A stretch of 64,000 nucleotides of DNA from Haloarchaeobius litoreus (GTDB lineage: Archaea > Halobacteriota > Halobacteria > Halobacteriales > Natrialbaceae). Location: positions 682,001 to 746,000 of the forward strand of contig NZ_JANHJR010000002.1 of the NCBI RefSeq assembly GCF_024495425.1, written 5' to 3'. A program made the translations under genes and the position numbers. This document shows positions 1-7,926 of the stretch, in pieces (the stretch's first letter is position 1; every line of letters starts with the position of its first letter). The notes below the pieces were generated by a model. It saw only the letters and a list, made by a program, of their open reading frames with translations, had not been told where the DNA came from and made no database searches.

Positions 1-1
1 G

Positions 2-553
2 CTCGTCGCGCCGGACAACGGGGTCGTCCTCCCCGTGGCGCGGGCGCTCGCGGGCCTGGATCCCGGCGAACCGCTCGCCGACGCGACGCACCAGACGGTC
101 GCGGCGTACGTCGTCGACGACGCCGACGCGGCCTCCAGCACGTTCCACGGCCGGGACGTGTTCGCGCCGACCGCGGCGCGGGTCCACGAGGTCGGCGTCG
201 CCGCCGTCGGCGGGATGGAGGGCGTCGAGGCGACCGACGTGGCCGACCTCGTGGACTGCACGCTTCCTGCAGCGACCGTCGAGGGGGACCGTGCGGTCGG
301 CGAGGTGCTCGTCGTCGACGACTTCGGCAACGCGGTGACGAACGTCCCCGGCGGCTTCCTCGCGGACGCCGACGCGGTGACGGTCAACGGCGAGCGCGTC
401 CCCGTCGGCGAGACCTTCGCGGCGGTGCCCGAGGGCGAGCAGCTGGTCACGGTCGGGAGCCACGGCAACGTCGAGTGCGACGTGAACCGAGGCCGGGGCG
501 ACGAGGCGTTCGGGCTCGCGCCGGGCGACGGGGTGACCGTCGAGCGATGCTGA
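2..553 (+). CDS. SAM hydroxide adenosyltransferase (DUF62) family protein, 5'-truncated
   Basis: This is the C-terminal 183 residues of a protein whose start lies before the window; the frame is open from base 2. The first residues contain APDNG and the body contains DDFGNAVTN, both typical of the DUF62/SAM hydrolase family. Family members are about 260 aa and split S-adenosylmethionine into adenosine and methionine. The N-terminal catalytic Asp is outside the window, so activity cannot be judged. An internal GTG at 35 is not the real start because homologous sequence continues upstream. The stop overlaps the start of the next gene, so the two are probably co-transcribed. Confidence 0.8.
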   Translation, partial: LVAPDNGVVLPVARALAGLDPGEPLADATHQTVAAYVVDDADAASSTFHGRDVFAPTAARVHEVGVAAVGGMEGVEATDVADLVDCTLPAATVEGDRAVGEVLVVDDFGNAVTNVPGGFLADADAVTVNGERVPVGETFAAVPEGEQLVTVGSHGNVECDVNRGRGDEAFGLAPGDGVTVERC

Positions 554-1158
554 CGCCCTTCGCGGCGATGAACGCCGTCGGCACGGTCGCGTTCGGCGTC
601 GCCGGCGCGTCGAAGGGCGTCGACGCGGACCTCGACTACCTCGGCGTGACGGTGCTGGGCGTCGTGACCGCCCTCGGGGGCGGCATCACCCGCGACCTCC
701 TCGTCGGGCGCGTCCCGTCGGCGCTGACGGCCGAGACGGACGTGCTCCTCGCGCTCGCTGGGGTCGGACTCGCCATCGCACTGGTCCGGGCCGAGCGCGG
801 GCGCATCGCCGACTCGCCGCTGCTGACGATTCCGGACGCCGTCGGGCTGGCGGCGTTCACCGCCACCGGGGCCATCGTCGGCGTCGAGGCGGGCCTGTCG
901 CCGTTCGGCGTCGTCGTCTGTGCGACCCTGACCGGGGTCGGCGGCGGGGCCATCCGGGACGTGCTCGCCCAGGAGGTGCCGTTCATCCTCCACGAGGACT
1001 TCTACGCGACGTGTGCCATCGCCGGCGGGACCGTGTTCTGGGCGCTCTGGACCGTGGACATCGCACCGCCGGGACCGACCGTCGCCTGCGTCGTCGTCGC
1101 GCTCGGGCTCCGGCTCGTCGGGATGCGCCGAGGCTGGTCGCTGCCGACGGTCAGGTGA
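547..1158 (+). CDS. TRIC/UPF0126 (YadS-like) membrane channel protein
   Basis: A 203-residue integral membrane protein with about six to seven hydrophobic segments and an internal duplication. Each half carries the family signature, GGGITRDLL near residue 40 and GGGAIRDVL near residue 138. UPF0126 proteins are related to TRIC trimeric cation channels; some bacterial relatives have been linked to glycine transport, so the substrate here is open. The ATG at 547 overlaps the stop of the SAM-hydrolase-like gene (551-553), which fixes the start and indicates translational coupling. The open frame extends further upstream, but that part is Arg-rich shadow sequence. Confidence 0.85.
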   Translation: MLTPFAAMNAVGTVAFGVAGASKGVDADLDYLGVTVLGVVTALGGGITRDLLVGRVPSALTAETDVLLALAGVGLAIALVRAERGRIADSPLLTIPDAVGLAAFTATGAIVGVEAGLSPFGVVVCATLTGVGGGAIRDVLAQEVPFILHEDFYATCAIAGGTVFWALWTVDIAPPGPTVACVVVALGLRLVGMRRGWSLPTVR

Positions 1159-1236
1159 GTCGGTCGGTAGAACTGTCGTCCGTCGGACGCGTACGGCTGT
1201 TCCGGACCGGCCTGCCGGGGCCGGTCGACCGCGTGG

Positions 1237-2829
1237 TCAGCTCGCGGCGATGACGTCGTCGATGCGGAGGATCATCGTCGCGGCCTCGGTTGCGGACTCG
1301 ACGGCCTCGCGCTTCACGTCGGCGGGGTCGAGGATGCCGTAGGCGAGCGGGTCGTCCACGCGGCCGGTCTCACCTTCGCTGATGAGGCCGACGACGTCCC
1401 CGTCCTCGCGACGGGCGCGCAGCGAGACGAGCGCGTCGATGGGGTCCATGCCGGTGTTCTCGGCGAGCGTGCGCGGGATGATGTCGACCGCGTCGGCGAA
1501 CGCCTCGACGGCGAGCTGCTTGCGGCCCTCGATGCCGGAGGCCGCGTCGCGGACTGCCGCCGCGATGGCGAGTTCGGTTGCCCCGGCACCGGGCAGCACC
1601 TCGCCGGACTCGACCGCGACGCTGACCACGTCGAGTGCGTCCTCGAGCGTGCGCTCCAGCTCGTCGACGACGTGCTCGGTGCCGCCGCGGACGAAGACGG
1701 TCACGGAGCTGGCGGCTGCACCGCCCTCGACGAAGGTGAGCTGGTCGTCGCCGACGCGGCGCACGTCGATGGCGTCGACGTGGCCGAAGTCGTCGGATTC
1801 GATGTCGTCCAGTGCGCCGACGCGGCGTGCGCCGGTCGCGGTGGCGATGGCGCGTGCGTCGCTGTTCGAGAGGCCTTCGAAGGCCAGCACGCCCTCCTCG
1901 GCGAGGAAGGATGCCACCCGGCCGTCGATGTCGTCGGTCGCGAAGACGACGTCGGCGTCGGCGTCGGCGATGGTCTTCGCGTACTTGCGGAGCTCGGACT
2001 CCTCGGCGTCCATCGCCGCGGTGAGCTGGTCGACGGACGTGACCTGGTACTCGGCGTCGATGTCGGCCGTGCGGACGTCGAGCTCGACGTCGAGGACGAG
2101 CACCGAGGCGTCGGTGACGTGCCTGGGCATCTCGTCGTGGACGGGCTCCTCGTCGACGATGATGCCCTCGACGAGCTCGGTCGCGTTCGAGGACGCGCCG
2201 ACCTTCGTGAACACGCGCACGTCGTCGCGGTTCACGTGGCCGTCCTCGTCCTCGACGTGGCGGATCGCGGAGACAACGGTCTCGGCGAGCTGGTCGGCGG
2301 TCAGGCCGCCGGTCCCCTTGCCGGTCATGCTGGACTCGGCGACCTTGTGGAGGGTGTCGTCGTCGACCGTCGCGTCGAGCACCTGCTCGTCGATGGCCTC
2401 GCGGGCGATGCGTGCGGCCTCGTAGTAGCCCTCGACGATGGTCGTCGGGTGGACGTCGTTCTCAAGCAGGTCCTCCGCCTGCGCGAGGAGCTGGCCCGCG
2501 AGGACGGCTGCGGTCGTGGTCCCGTCGCCGACGGCCTCCTCCTGCGTCTCGGCGACCTCGACGAGCATCTGCGCGGCGGGGTGCTCGATGTCCATCTCGG
2601 TCAGGATGGTCGCGCCGTCGTTCGTGATGACCACGTCGCCCGTCGAGTCGACGAGCATCTTGTCCATACCGCGGGGTCCGAGCGTGGTCCGTACGGCCTC
2701 GGCGACCGCCTTGCCGGCGGTGATGTTCGAGGACTGGGCGTCCCGGCCGTGTGTGCGTTGTGAGTCCTCGGCCAGGATGAACATCGGTCGGTTGCCCATG
2801 CCTCGCTGTGCGAAATCTGCTGATGACAT
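1237..2829 (-). CDS. Thermosome subunit (group II chaperonin)
   Basis: A 530-residue group II chaperonin subunit that builds the double-ring ATP-dependent folding machine of the archaeal cytosol. Visible motifs are [10 protein letters not shown] near residue 50, the ATPase motif GDGTTT near residue 90, the NDGATIL segment, and the C-terminal [19 protein letters not shown] region. Three starts are possible: 2847, 2829 and 2799. I prefer 2829 because the A/T-rich box at 2865-2875 predicts a transcript start near 2844, and a GAGG sits about 9 bases before this ATG. Haloarchaea usually carry two or three thermosome genes; which paralogue this is cannot be decided here. It is monocistronic and converges with the TRIC-like gene. 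Confidence 0.96.
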   Translation of the reverse strand: MSSADFAQRGMGNRPMFILAEDSQRTHGRDAQSSNITAGKAVAEAVRTTLGPRGMDKMLVDSTGDVVITNDGATILTEMDIEHPAAQMLVEVAETQEEAVGDGTTTAAVLAGQLLAQAEDLLENDVHPTTIVEGYYEAARIAREAIDEQVLDATVDDDTLHKVAESSMTGKGTGGLTADQLAETVVSAIRHVEDEDGHVNRDDVRVFTKVGASSNATELVEGIIVDEEPVHDEMPRHVTDASVLVLDVELDVRTADIDAEYQVTSVDQLTAAMDAEESELRKYAKTIADADADVVFATDDIDGRVASFLAEEGVLAFEGLSNSDARAIATATGARRVGALDDIESDDFGHVDAIDVRRVGDDQLTFVEGGAAASSVTVFVRGGTEHVVDELERTLEDALDVVSVAVESGEVLPGAGATELAIAAAVRDAASGIEGRKQLAVEAFADAVDIIPRTLAENTGMDPIDALVSLRARREDGDVVGLISEGETGRVDDPLAYGILDPADVKREAVESATEAATMILRIDDVIAAS

Positions 2830-2862
2830 GCTCTGAAACCTCGGCATTAGATTGTTTCTTCT

Positions 2863-2876
2863 TCTATATAATATTT
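2863..2876 (-). promoter_or_regulatory. Thermosome promoter TATA box
   Basis: An unusually A/T-rich run (AATATTATATAG on the minus strand) in otherwise GC-rich DNA. It lies about 26 bases before position 2844, so it would give either a leaderless start at 2847 or a short leader before the ATG at 2829. Haloarchaeal chaperonin genes are known heat-shock genes. I see no further element that I can assign with confidence. Confidence 0.75.
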
Positions 2877-3211
2877 TTGTGTGGGCAGCACCGCTTGCTT
2901 GCGATTAGCACGAAGCTACCAGAACACGTACCCGAGTTCGGGTTGTGTGGGTACCCAGTCGGTACGCACCGTCCCTCCGGCGATGGGGTTTACGATTATT
3001 GTAAACTTTGGTGGCGATGCTGGCGGCGCAACCGGGTGGCGCGGAGCAACCGAGTGCCGCGCGGCTGGCGGGGCTGTGCGAGCACAGCGAGCACCGGAGG
3101 AGGCCCACGACCGTCGAACTGGCCGCGGCTGTAGCCGCATCAGCCATACCGTGCTAACGGCTCACACTCGGACCGGTATCAAGAAATACGAGGCGCTGTA
3201 ACGGAGGGTAG
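2877..3211. other. Intergenic region, thermosome to amidohydrolase
   Basis: Holds an inverted repeat at 2988-3006, then a GC-rich, internally repetitive stretch at about 3016-3100 with self-complementary pieces such as CTGTGCGAGCACAG. The stretch resembles the modular repeats at 27.4 and 54.6 kb in style but shares no long exact match with them. AAATAC at 3185-3190 is a plausible TATA box for the gene at 3212, and GGAGGG at 3203-3208 is close before its ATG. The short open frames here look like chance. Confidence 0.6.
2988..3006. promoter_or_regulatory. Inverted repeat GTTTAC-N7-GTAAAC
   Basis: GTTTAC (2988-2993) and GTAAAC (3001-3006) are perfect inverted arms separated by GATTATT. Apart from one mismatched pair the whole 19 bases are palindromic. 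Dyads of this size suit a winged-helix dimer. It lies about 140-160 bases upstream of the thermosome start and about 205 bases upstream of the amidohydrolase, so the target is unclear. It could also mark the end of an untranslated RNA. Confidence 0.45.
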
Positions 3212-4039
3212 ATGCTGGAACTGGAGCATCGCTTTCGGGTGGTCGATGTCCACGTCCAGCTGCCAACAGACGAGTACGGCACGACGGGGGCTCACACGAC
3301 GACGCCGGAGACGGTCGAGCGCGAGATGCGGCAGGCGGGCGTCGTGCGCGCGGTGACGTTCCCGGAGCCCCGGCCGGACGAGGGCTCGTACCTGACCGCG
3401 AACAACGCCGTGGCGCGCCACAGCGTCGACCGGCCGTTCCTCGCGTTCGCCCGGCTCGCGGGGCCGCGCGACCCTGGCGCGGGCGCGTCGAGCCGGCTGC
3501 GGAATCTGGCGGCGTCGCGCAAGGAGTACCACGCCACCCCGGAGGACGTCGAGCAGTACGCCTACGATGACCGGTTCCACGGGTTCGTGGTCGACCCGCT
3601 GCACGACGGGCTCCCGGACGACGCGGTCGTGGCGGAACTCGGCGAGGTCGGACTTCCGGTGCTGGTCCGGGCCGGGACCGCGTTCCCGCCGGATGCGGTC
3701 GAGCGGACGCTGCTCGGGCGCGGCTTCCCGGTCATCCTCGCGCACTTCGGCGGCTACCCGCTGGACCGCGAGGCGACCGAGCGGACGATCGAGCTGCTGG
3801 ACAGCCACGACGACGTGTACGTCGACACGAGCTACGTGCGGTTCCGCGAGCCGATGGAGCGCGCGCTGCTGGAACATCCCGACAGGGTGCTGTTCGGGTC
3901 CGGTGCGCCCGCGGTCCACCCGAACGTGGGCGTGATGGAGCTGTTGACGCTCGACGTCTCGGAGGACAAGATGCGCCGTGCCTTCTCGAAGAACGCGGTC
4001 CGGGTGGTCGACGGGCTCGCGCCCGAGGCGATGGACTGA
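3212..4039 (+). CDS. Amidohydrolase-family (Amidohydro_2) TIM-barrel protein
   Basis: A 275-residue protein of the amidohydrolase superfamily, whose members use a TIM barrel with one or two metals to hydrolyse or decarboxylate small molecules. Support comes from the N-terminal VVDVHVQL, the central ILAHFGGYPLDRE and YVDTSYV strands, and the C-terminal HPDRVLFGSGAP followed by FSKNAVRVV. Two positions are unusual. The first strand normally ends HxH but here reads HVQ (residues 14-16), and the normal catalytic Asp in GSD-P is replaced in GSGAP (residues 229-233). The protein may use a reduced metal site or have lost hydrolase activity. ATG 3212 is preceded by GGAGGG. Confidence 0.8.
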   Translation: MLELEHRFRVVDVHVQLPTDEYGTTGAHTTTPETVEREMRQAGVVRAVTFPEPRPDEGSYLTANNAVARHSVDRPFLAFARLAGPRDPGAGASSRLRNLAASRKEYHATPEDVEQYAYDDRFHGFVVDPLHDGLPDDAVVAELGEVGLPVLVRAGTAFPPDAVERTLLGRGFPVILAHFGGYPLDREATERTIELLDSHDDVYVDTSYVRFREPMERALLEHPDRVLFGSGAPAVHPNVGVMELLTLDVSEDKMRRAFSKNAVRVVDGLAPEAMD

Positions 4040-4053
4040 GGCGGGAGTCGTCG

Positions 4054-4971
4054 TCAGTCGGCCGTCCCGGCGATATCGTACCGACAGACAGCGCGGTCAG
4101 CGCGCGTGGAGACGCCGTTCGGATTTCTGCGGGGTGAACGGTCGGCCTTCCGCGCGGAGAGGCCGTCCTTCGCGCCGACGGCGAGGCCCTTCGCGACGGC
4201 GCGACCGCTCCCCAGCCACTCGGAGGGTGCCCGGTTCCCGGTGACGACGTCGCGCAGGGACGAGACGCCATCGCCGAGTGCGTCGGTGAGCGTTCGACGG
4301 GCCACTGTCGGGCGGACGCCGTAGTTCTTCACCATGCGGTAGGCGAGTGCCCGGTACTTCCACTCCCAGTCTTCCGGCTCGCGCCCGCCGTCGGTCTCGT
4401 ACTCGCCGCGAACGCACATGTCGCTGCGCCAGTCCAGGTCGTAGCGCATGACCGCAATCCGGTGGGCGGCGTCGCGGGCACCGCCGGTCTGCAGGTACTC
4501 GTCGAAGCCGTCGAGTGCGGTGAGGGCACCGCGTCGGAACGCGGCGTTGTCGCCGTTGAAGTAGGCGACCGAGCGGCCGGCGATGGTTCGGCGCTCCTCG
4601 CTCTCGGTGGTCATGCCGGCGGGGACGGTCCGGTGGGTCGGGCCGGTGACGACGTCGGCACCCTCGTCCAGCGCCGCGACGAGCGCGTCGTGCCACGACT
4701 CCTCGACGGCGAGGTCGTAGCTGACGAACGCGACGACGTCACCGCTCGCCACCTCGAAGCCGGCGTTCCGGGCGACGTTGACGTTGCGTTCGCTGATCTC
4801 GACGAGGGTGTCGACGTCGTCCCGGGCCCTGACCATCCCGGTCGTCCCGTCGGAGGAGGGGCCGTTGACGACCACCACCTCGGCCGATGGGGCGACGCTC
4901 GAGAGCGCGTCGAGCGAGTTGTGGAGTCGGTCCCGACCGTTCAGGGTCGGAACGACCACCGAGAGGTCCAT
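4054..4971 (-). CDS. Glycosyltransferase family 2
   Basis: A 305-residue GT-A fold protein that would transfer a sugar from a nucleotide or dolichol-linked donor. The N-terminus (LSVVVPTLNGRDRL) is the standard GT2 opening, followed by VVVNGPSSDGT, the ARNAGF motif near residue 67, and a FVSYDL segment in place of the usual DxD. No transmembrane segment is visible, so it probably acts at the cytoplasmic face. It lacks neighbouring glycosylation genes, so substrate and pathway are unknown. The GTTTTTAAC box at 4995-5003 is about 28 bases before ATG 4971, supporting a leaderless start. Confidence 0.85.
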   Translation of the reverse strand: MDLSVVVPTLNGRDRLHNSLDALSSVAPSAEVVVVNGPSSDGTTGMVRARDDVDTLVEISERNVNVARNAGFEVASGDVVAFVSYDLAVEESWHDALVAALDEGADVVTGPTHRTVPAGMTTESEERRTIAGRSVAYFNGDNAAFRRGALTALDGFDEYLQTGGARDAAHRIAVMRYDLDWRSDMCVRGEYETDGGREPEDWEWKYRALAYRMVKNYGVRPTVARRTLTDALGDGVSSLRDVVTGNRAPSEWLGSGRAVAKGLAVGAKDGLSARKADRSPRRNPNGVSTRADRAVCRYDIAGTAD

Positions 4972-4994
4972 GTTCGACCCATACCGTAGCGATA

Positions 4995-5003
4995 GTTAAA
5001 AAC
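4995..5003 (-). promoter_or_regulatory. TATA box of the glycosyltransferase gene
   Basis: GTTTTTAAC on the minus strand, centred about 28 bases from the ATG at 4971; the spacing expected for a leaderless haloarchaeal transcript. Confidence 0.65.
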
Positions 5004-5030
5004 AGGTATGACGGACCGTCAATCTGTCTT

Positions 5031-5738
5031 TCATTCTACCGTGGCGTTCCAGTACGAAACCGACGCGAGACGTTCGAGCCCCCGTACCCCGAGGATACTC
5101 GTGTCGGCGGAACGGAACGTCCGTGCGACGCTGCCGGGTATCTGCCGGTAGAAACCGTAGGGGAGCACGAAGTCGTGGTCCTCCTGGGCGAGTCCGAGGC
5201 CTGCGCTGTCGAGCAGCGACTCGACCTCGCCGCGGGAGTAGAGCCGCGACCCCATCGGCAGCGCCCAGTTGTAGATGCTCCGCGTCGAGAAGCGGTTGAA
5301 CGTGTCGAAGAACACCTGGTCCTTCGAGACGCGCTGCATCTCGGCGAGGAACGACGCTGGGGTGTCGGCGAGATGGAAGAAGCGCATCGCCATCACGGCG
5401 TCGAAGTGGTCGTCGGGGAACGGGAGGCGCGCGGCGTCGCCACGCATGAACTCCAGGTGGTCCGCGACCCCGGCCGCGTGAGCCTTCTTCCGGCCCTGTT
5501 GTAGCATCTCGGCGGAGATGTCGAGGCCGACGATGTCGGCTCCACGTTCGGCCAGCATCACGGTGAACCGGCCGGTCCCGCAGGCGATCTCGAGCACGTC
5601 CTTCCCGTCGACCGGGCCGATGGCTTCGAGGACGGCGCGCTTCTCGCGGCGGTCGATGAGACGACCGCCGCCCGAGAACCGCTTCTCCTCGTACTCCTCG
5701 GCGACCTCGGCGGTCTGGTACCACTCCTGGCCCTTCAC
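5031..5738 (-). CDS. Class I SAM-dependent methyltransferase
   Basis: A 235-residue Rossmann-fold methyltransferase. Motif I is VLEIACGTGRFT near residue 47, followed by IVGLDISAEMLQQG (motif II), and LEFMRGDAARLPFPDDHFDAVMAMRFFHL carries motifs III and IV. Such UbiE/COQ5-like enzymes act on quinones, lipids or small metabolites; nothing nearby identifies the substrate. The frame is open to 5846, but TTTTAT at 5766-5771 sits about 30 bases before the GTG at 5738 (VKGQEWY), so I take that as a leaderless start. Confidence 0.85.
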   Translation of the reverse strand: MKGQEWYQTAEVAEEYEEKRFSGGGRLIDRREKRAVLEAIGPVDGKDVLEIACGTGRFTVMLAERGADIVGLDISAEMLQQGRKKAHAAGVADHLEFMRGDAARLPFPDDHFDAVMAMRFFHLADTPASFLAEMQRVSKDQVFFDTFNRFSTRSIYNWALPMGSRLYSRGEVESLLDSAGLGLAQEDHDFVLPYGFYRQIPGSVARTFRSADTSILGVRGLERLASVSYWNATVE

Positions 5739-5765
5739 ACTGTCCGTTGCTACTTCCTCGGTGGG

Positions 5766-5806
5766 ATAAAACGATGTTGGAGTCGTCCGGCGACACAACT
5801 GTTTTG
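5766..5806. promoter_or_regulatory. Divergent promoter region, methyltransferase and zinc-finger gene
   Basis: TTTTAT (minus strand, 5766-5771) is about 30 bases from the GTG at 5738. GTTTTG (plus strand, 5801-5806) is about 27 bases from the ATG at 5831. Both genes would be leaderless. Confidence 0.55.
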
Positions 5807-5830
5807 CGGAATGTGAACGTATCACAAGGC

Positions 5831-5974
5831 ATGCCCACCTGTGCACACTGCGGCCAGTCGGTCCCGATCGACGAGCTCGTCAGGCACGAACACGAGACGC
5901 GCGTCGTCGTCCACTGCCCCGACTGCAACTGCGTGCTCGGCCAGTACCGCGACCCGAGCCTGCGCTCGCGGTGA
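5831..5974 (+). CDS. Small zinc-ribbon protein (47 aa)
   Basis: A 47-residue protein consisting of one zinc ribbon: CAHC at residues 4-7 and CPDC near residues 33-36, joined by an acidic/basic linker (ELVRHEHETRVVVH). Short zinc-finger 'mu-proteins' are common in haloarchaea and are mostly uncharacterised; some affect biofilm formation or stress responses. The start at 5831 is set by the TTTTG box 27 bases upstream and by the compact domain. The upstream in-frame extension overlaps the promoter and is unlikely to be translated. It is transcribed away from the methyltransferase. Confidence 0.75.
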   Translation: MPTCAHCGQSVPIDELVRHEHETRVVVHCPDCNCVLGQYRDPSLRSR

Positions 5975-6011
5975 GCGTCGAGCCGGCCGCGTCCGGGCTC
6001 GTCCGCCCGGC

Positions 6012-6413
6012 TCAGTTCGCGATGACCCGCTCCGGCCGGATGCGGATGACGACGCGCTCGCCCTGCTCCTCGCCGTGGTTCGGGTACTCGTCGAGGTCCA
6101 TGTACCGCCCCGCGAGCTCGTCGGCGTGCTCGTTCGCACCCTCGGCCGACACCGATACCACCTCGCCCTGCACCGACAGATAGCGGTACGGGTCGTCGGG
6201 GTCGCTCATCTCGATGCCGACCCTCCGGTCCCTGCTCACGTTGCGCTCCTTCCGCCGGCCGCGAGCCGTGTTCACCAGCACGTGGTCCGACTCCGCGTCG
6301 TAGTCGACCCACACCGGCGTCACCTGCGGTGTACCGTCGGGCATCAGCGTCGCGAAGTGTGCGAACGTCTTCTTCTCGAACAGGTCCCGGTGGGAGGGCG
6401 GAATCTCGGCCAT
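6012..6413 (-). CDS. PPOX-class F420-dependent oxidoreductase
   Basis: A 133-residue split-barrel flavin/deazaflavin-binding protein related to pyridoxamine 5'-phosphate oxidase. Visible family features are KTFAHFATLMPDGTPQVTPVWVDYD near the N-terminus, RRKERNVSRDRRVGIEM in the middle and a C-terminal RIRPERVIAN. Archaeal and actinobacterial members mostly use F420 to reduce diverse substrates. ATG 6413 gives the usual N-terminus (MAEIPPSHRDLF); the frame also allows ATG 6464, which lies in the shared promoter. It is divergent from the HTH gene at 6549, which may regulate it. Confidence 0.85.
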   Translation of the reverse strand: MAEIPPSHRDLFEKKTFAHFATLMPDGTPQVTPVWVDYDAESDHVLVNTARGRRKERNVSRDRRVGIEMSDPDDPYRYLSVQGEVVSVSAEGANEHADELAGRYMDLDEYPNHGEEQGERVVIRIRPERVIAN

Positions 6414-6467
6414 ACCCCGGGTTCGCGTCCCCACCGGAAAAGCTGGGCTGGTATCGTCTGGCATGGT

Positions 6468-6497
6468 ATATTAACACTTAATATTGTCTCAACAATA
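6468..6497. promoter_or_regulatory. Two adjoining palindromes in the PPOX/HTH intergenic region
   Basis: ATATTAA-CAC-TTAATAT (6468-6484) is a perfect dyad with 7-base arms. It overlaps a second dyad, TATTGT-CTCA-ACAATA (6482-6497), with 6-base arms. They lie between a probable minus-strand promoter and a TTAAC box (about 6520-6525) that is 27 bases from the ATG at 6549. They are candidate operators for the HTH protein. Confidence 0.55.
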
Positions 6498-6548
6498 CCA
6501 ACCTACCTATAGCCAACCCTTAACACGTGGTTCCCGCTTTCCGTCTGT

Positions 6549-6830
6549 ATGAGCATGAGTACCGCCGACGACCGTGCAGACGATGCCGAAGAACTCCTCT
6601 CCGACGCGGAGTACCGGGAGCGCCTCCGCGAGCTCCCCCCGAGCGCGAAGCTCGTCTCCAAGGTGCTGGAGACGGAGTCCCCGCTCTCGCAGGGGCAACT
6701 CGCCGAGGAGTCGCTCCTCCCCGACCGCACGGTCCGGTACGCGCTCAACCGGCTCGAGGAGGCCGGCCTCGTCAGCTCGCGCTACAGCTTCCAGGACGCC
6801 CGGAAGCAGGTCTACTTCCTCAACTGCTGA
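6549..6830 (+). CDS. MarR/TrmB-like winged-helix transcriptional regulator
   Basis: A 93-residue single winged-helix protein. It has an acidic N-terminal tail, then LPPSAKLVSKVLE, the recognition region LSQGQLAEESLLPDRTVRYALNRLEEAGLV (about residues 47-76), and a wing ending in DARKQVYFL. There is no ligand-binding domain, so it probably acts as a dimer on a dyad site. Haloarchaeal genomes hold many close relatives with no known target. Two overlapping palindromes lie just upstream, which suggests autoregulation and control of the divergent PPOX gene. Confidence 0.85.
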   Translation: MSMSTADDRADDAEELLSDAEYRERLRELPPSAKLVSKVLETESPLSQGQLAEESLLPDRTVRYALNRLEEAGLVSSRYSFQDARKQVYFLNC

Positions 6831-6870
6831 GTCGCGACCGCTTTTGTCGTTCGCGCCCGTTCAGCCACCC

Positions 6871-7653
6871 GTGAGCGACATCGCCACCATCCCGGTCGAG
6901 GTGCCGACACGTGCGCCCTCCGGCCGGACGAACACGTACCTCCTCGGCGACGACCCCGCCGTCCTCGTCGACCCCGCCGCCCGGAGCGACGAGCTCGACG
7001 CCGCCGTCGCCGAACGGTCTGTCGGTCACGTCGTCGTCACCCACACCCACCCGGACCACGTCGGCGCTGTGGGTGAGTACGCCGCCGAGACCGGCGCGAC
7101 GGTGTGGGCACGCCACGGCCGCACGGAGCGCTTCGTCGAGGCGACCGGCGTCACGCCCGACGGGACGCTCCGCGACGGGGACACGCTCCCGAAGACCGAC
7201 GTGACCGCCGTCGAGACGCCCGGCCACGCACCCGACCACCTCGCCTTCGAGACCGACGCGGGCCTCGTCTGTGGCGACCTCGCGGTCGCCGAGGGCAGCG
7301 TCGTCGTCGGGTGGCCCGAGGGCGACCTCCGCGCGTACCTCGGGAGCCTCCGCCGGGTGTACGCCCACGACCCCGACCAGCTCTTTCCGGGCCACGGGCC
7401 CGCCGTCGACGACCCGCGGGCGACCTGCGAGCGGCTCATCCGTCACCGGCTCGACCGCGAGGCGCGCGTGCTGGCGGCCGTCGAGAACGGAGCGACCCGT
7501 ATCGGTGACGTCCTCGACGCCGCGTACGACAAGGACCTGACCGGCGTCCGCGACCTCGCGCTCCGGACCGTCGAGTGCCACCTCCGGAAGCTCGCCGTTG
7601 AGGGACGGATCCGGTGGGACGGGCGCAGGGTCGACAGCGGCGGCCCCGACTGA
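6871..7653 (+). CDS. MBL-fold metallo-hydrolase (LACTB2/glyoxalase II-like)
   Basis: A 260-residue metallo-beta-lactamase-fold hydrolase. The zinc motif THTHPDH is at about residues 55-61, with further ligands in TPGHAPDH and the metal-bridging CGDLAV, and a late FPGHGP. The C-terminal ~70 residues form a small winged-helix-like extension as in LACTB2-type proteins, some of which act as endoribonucleases; others are thioesterases. GTG 6871 is chosen because a TTTTG box at about 6841-6846 lies 28 bases upstream and the family N-terminus starts here. The frame is open further upstream but overlaps the HTH gene. Confidence 0.85.
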   Translation: MSDIATIPVEVPTRAPSGRTNTYLLGDDPAVLVDPAARSDELDAAVAERSVGHVVVTHTHPDHVGAVGEYAAETGATVWARHGRTERFVEATGVTPDGTLRDGDTLPKTDVTAVETPGHAPDHLAFETDAGLVCGDLAVAEGSVVVGWPEGDLRAYLGSLRRVYAHDPDQLFPGHGPAVDDPRATCERLIRHRLDREARVLAAVENGATRIGDVLDAAYDKDLTGVRDLALRTVECHLRKLAVEGRIRWDGRRVDSGGPD

Positions 7654-7680
7654 TCTATCCCCGCCAGGAGTCCCAGGTTC

Positions 7681-7875
7681 GTGTCCGAACCGACGTTGCT
7701 CGCCACGGTCCTCTTCGTCGCCGCCGTTGCGGCGGGCGGGGGCTACTACGACGCGACGAAGAACAGCACCCACAGAGCCATCGTCTGGGCCGGTATCACC
7801 TTCCTGTCTGCCCCCATCGGAATCATCCGCTACAGGCGGAACGACATCCACAGCACCGACGCCGGCGGCTACTGA
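7681..7875 (+). CDS. Small membrane protein, unknown
   Basis: A 64-residue protein starting with GTG. It has two hydrophobic segments, LLATVLFVAAVAAGGG near the N-terminus and AIVWAGITFLSAPIGII in the middle, followed by a basic RYRRN stretch that should face the cytoplasm. No domain is recognised. It starts 28 bases after the MBL gene and may share its transcript. I rate it real from its acidic haloarchaeal composition and clean membrane topology, not from any known family. Confidence 0.6.
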   Translation: MSEPTLLATVLFVAAVAAGGGYYDATKNSTHRAIVWAGITFLSAPIGIIRYRRNDIHSTDAGGY

Positions 7876-7926
7876 CCGCCGAGCGCAAGCGTTTCCCGCG
7901 TGCGGTGCCCACCTCTCGACGACCGA

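Noticed and set aside
1672-2763. Plus-strand open frames inside the thermosome gene
   Set aside because: Antisense to a highly conserved chaperonin; no independent support.
4996-6477. 493-codon minus-strand frame spanning methyltransferase and PPOX genes
   Set aside because: Out of frame with both genes, with a low-complexity Arg/Gly composition.
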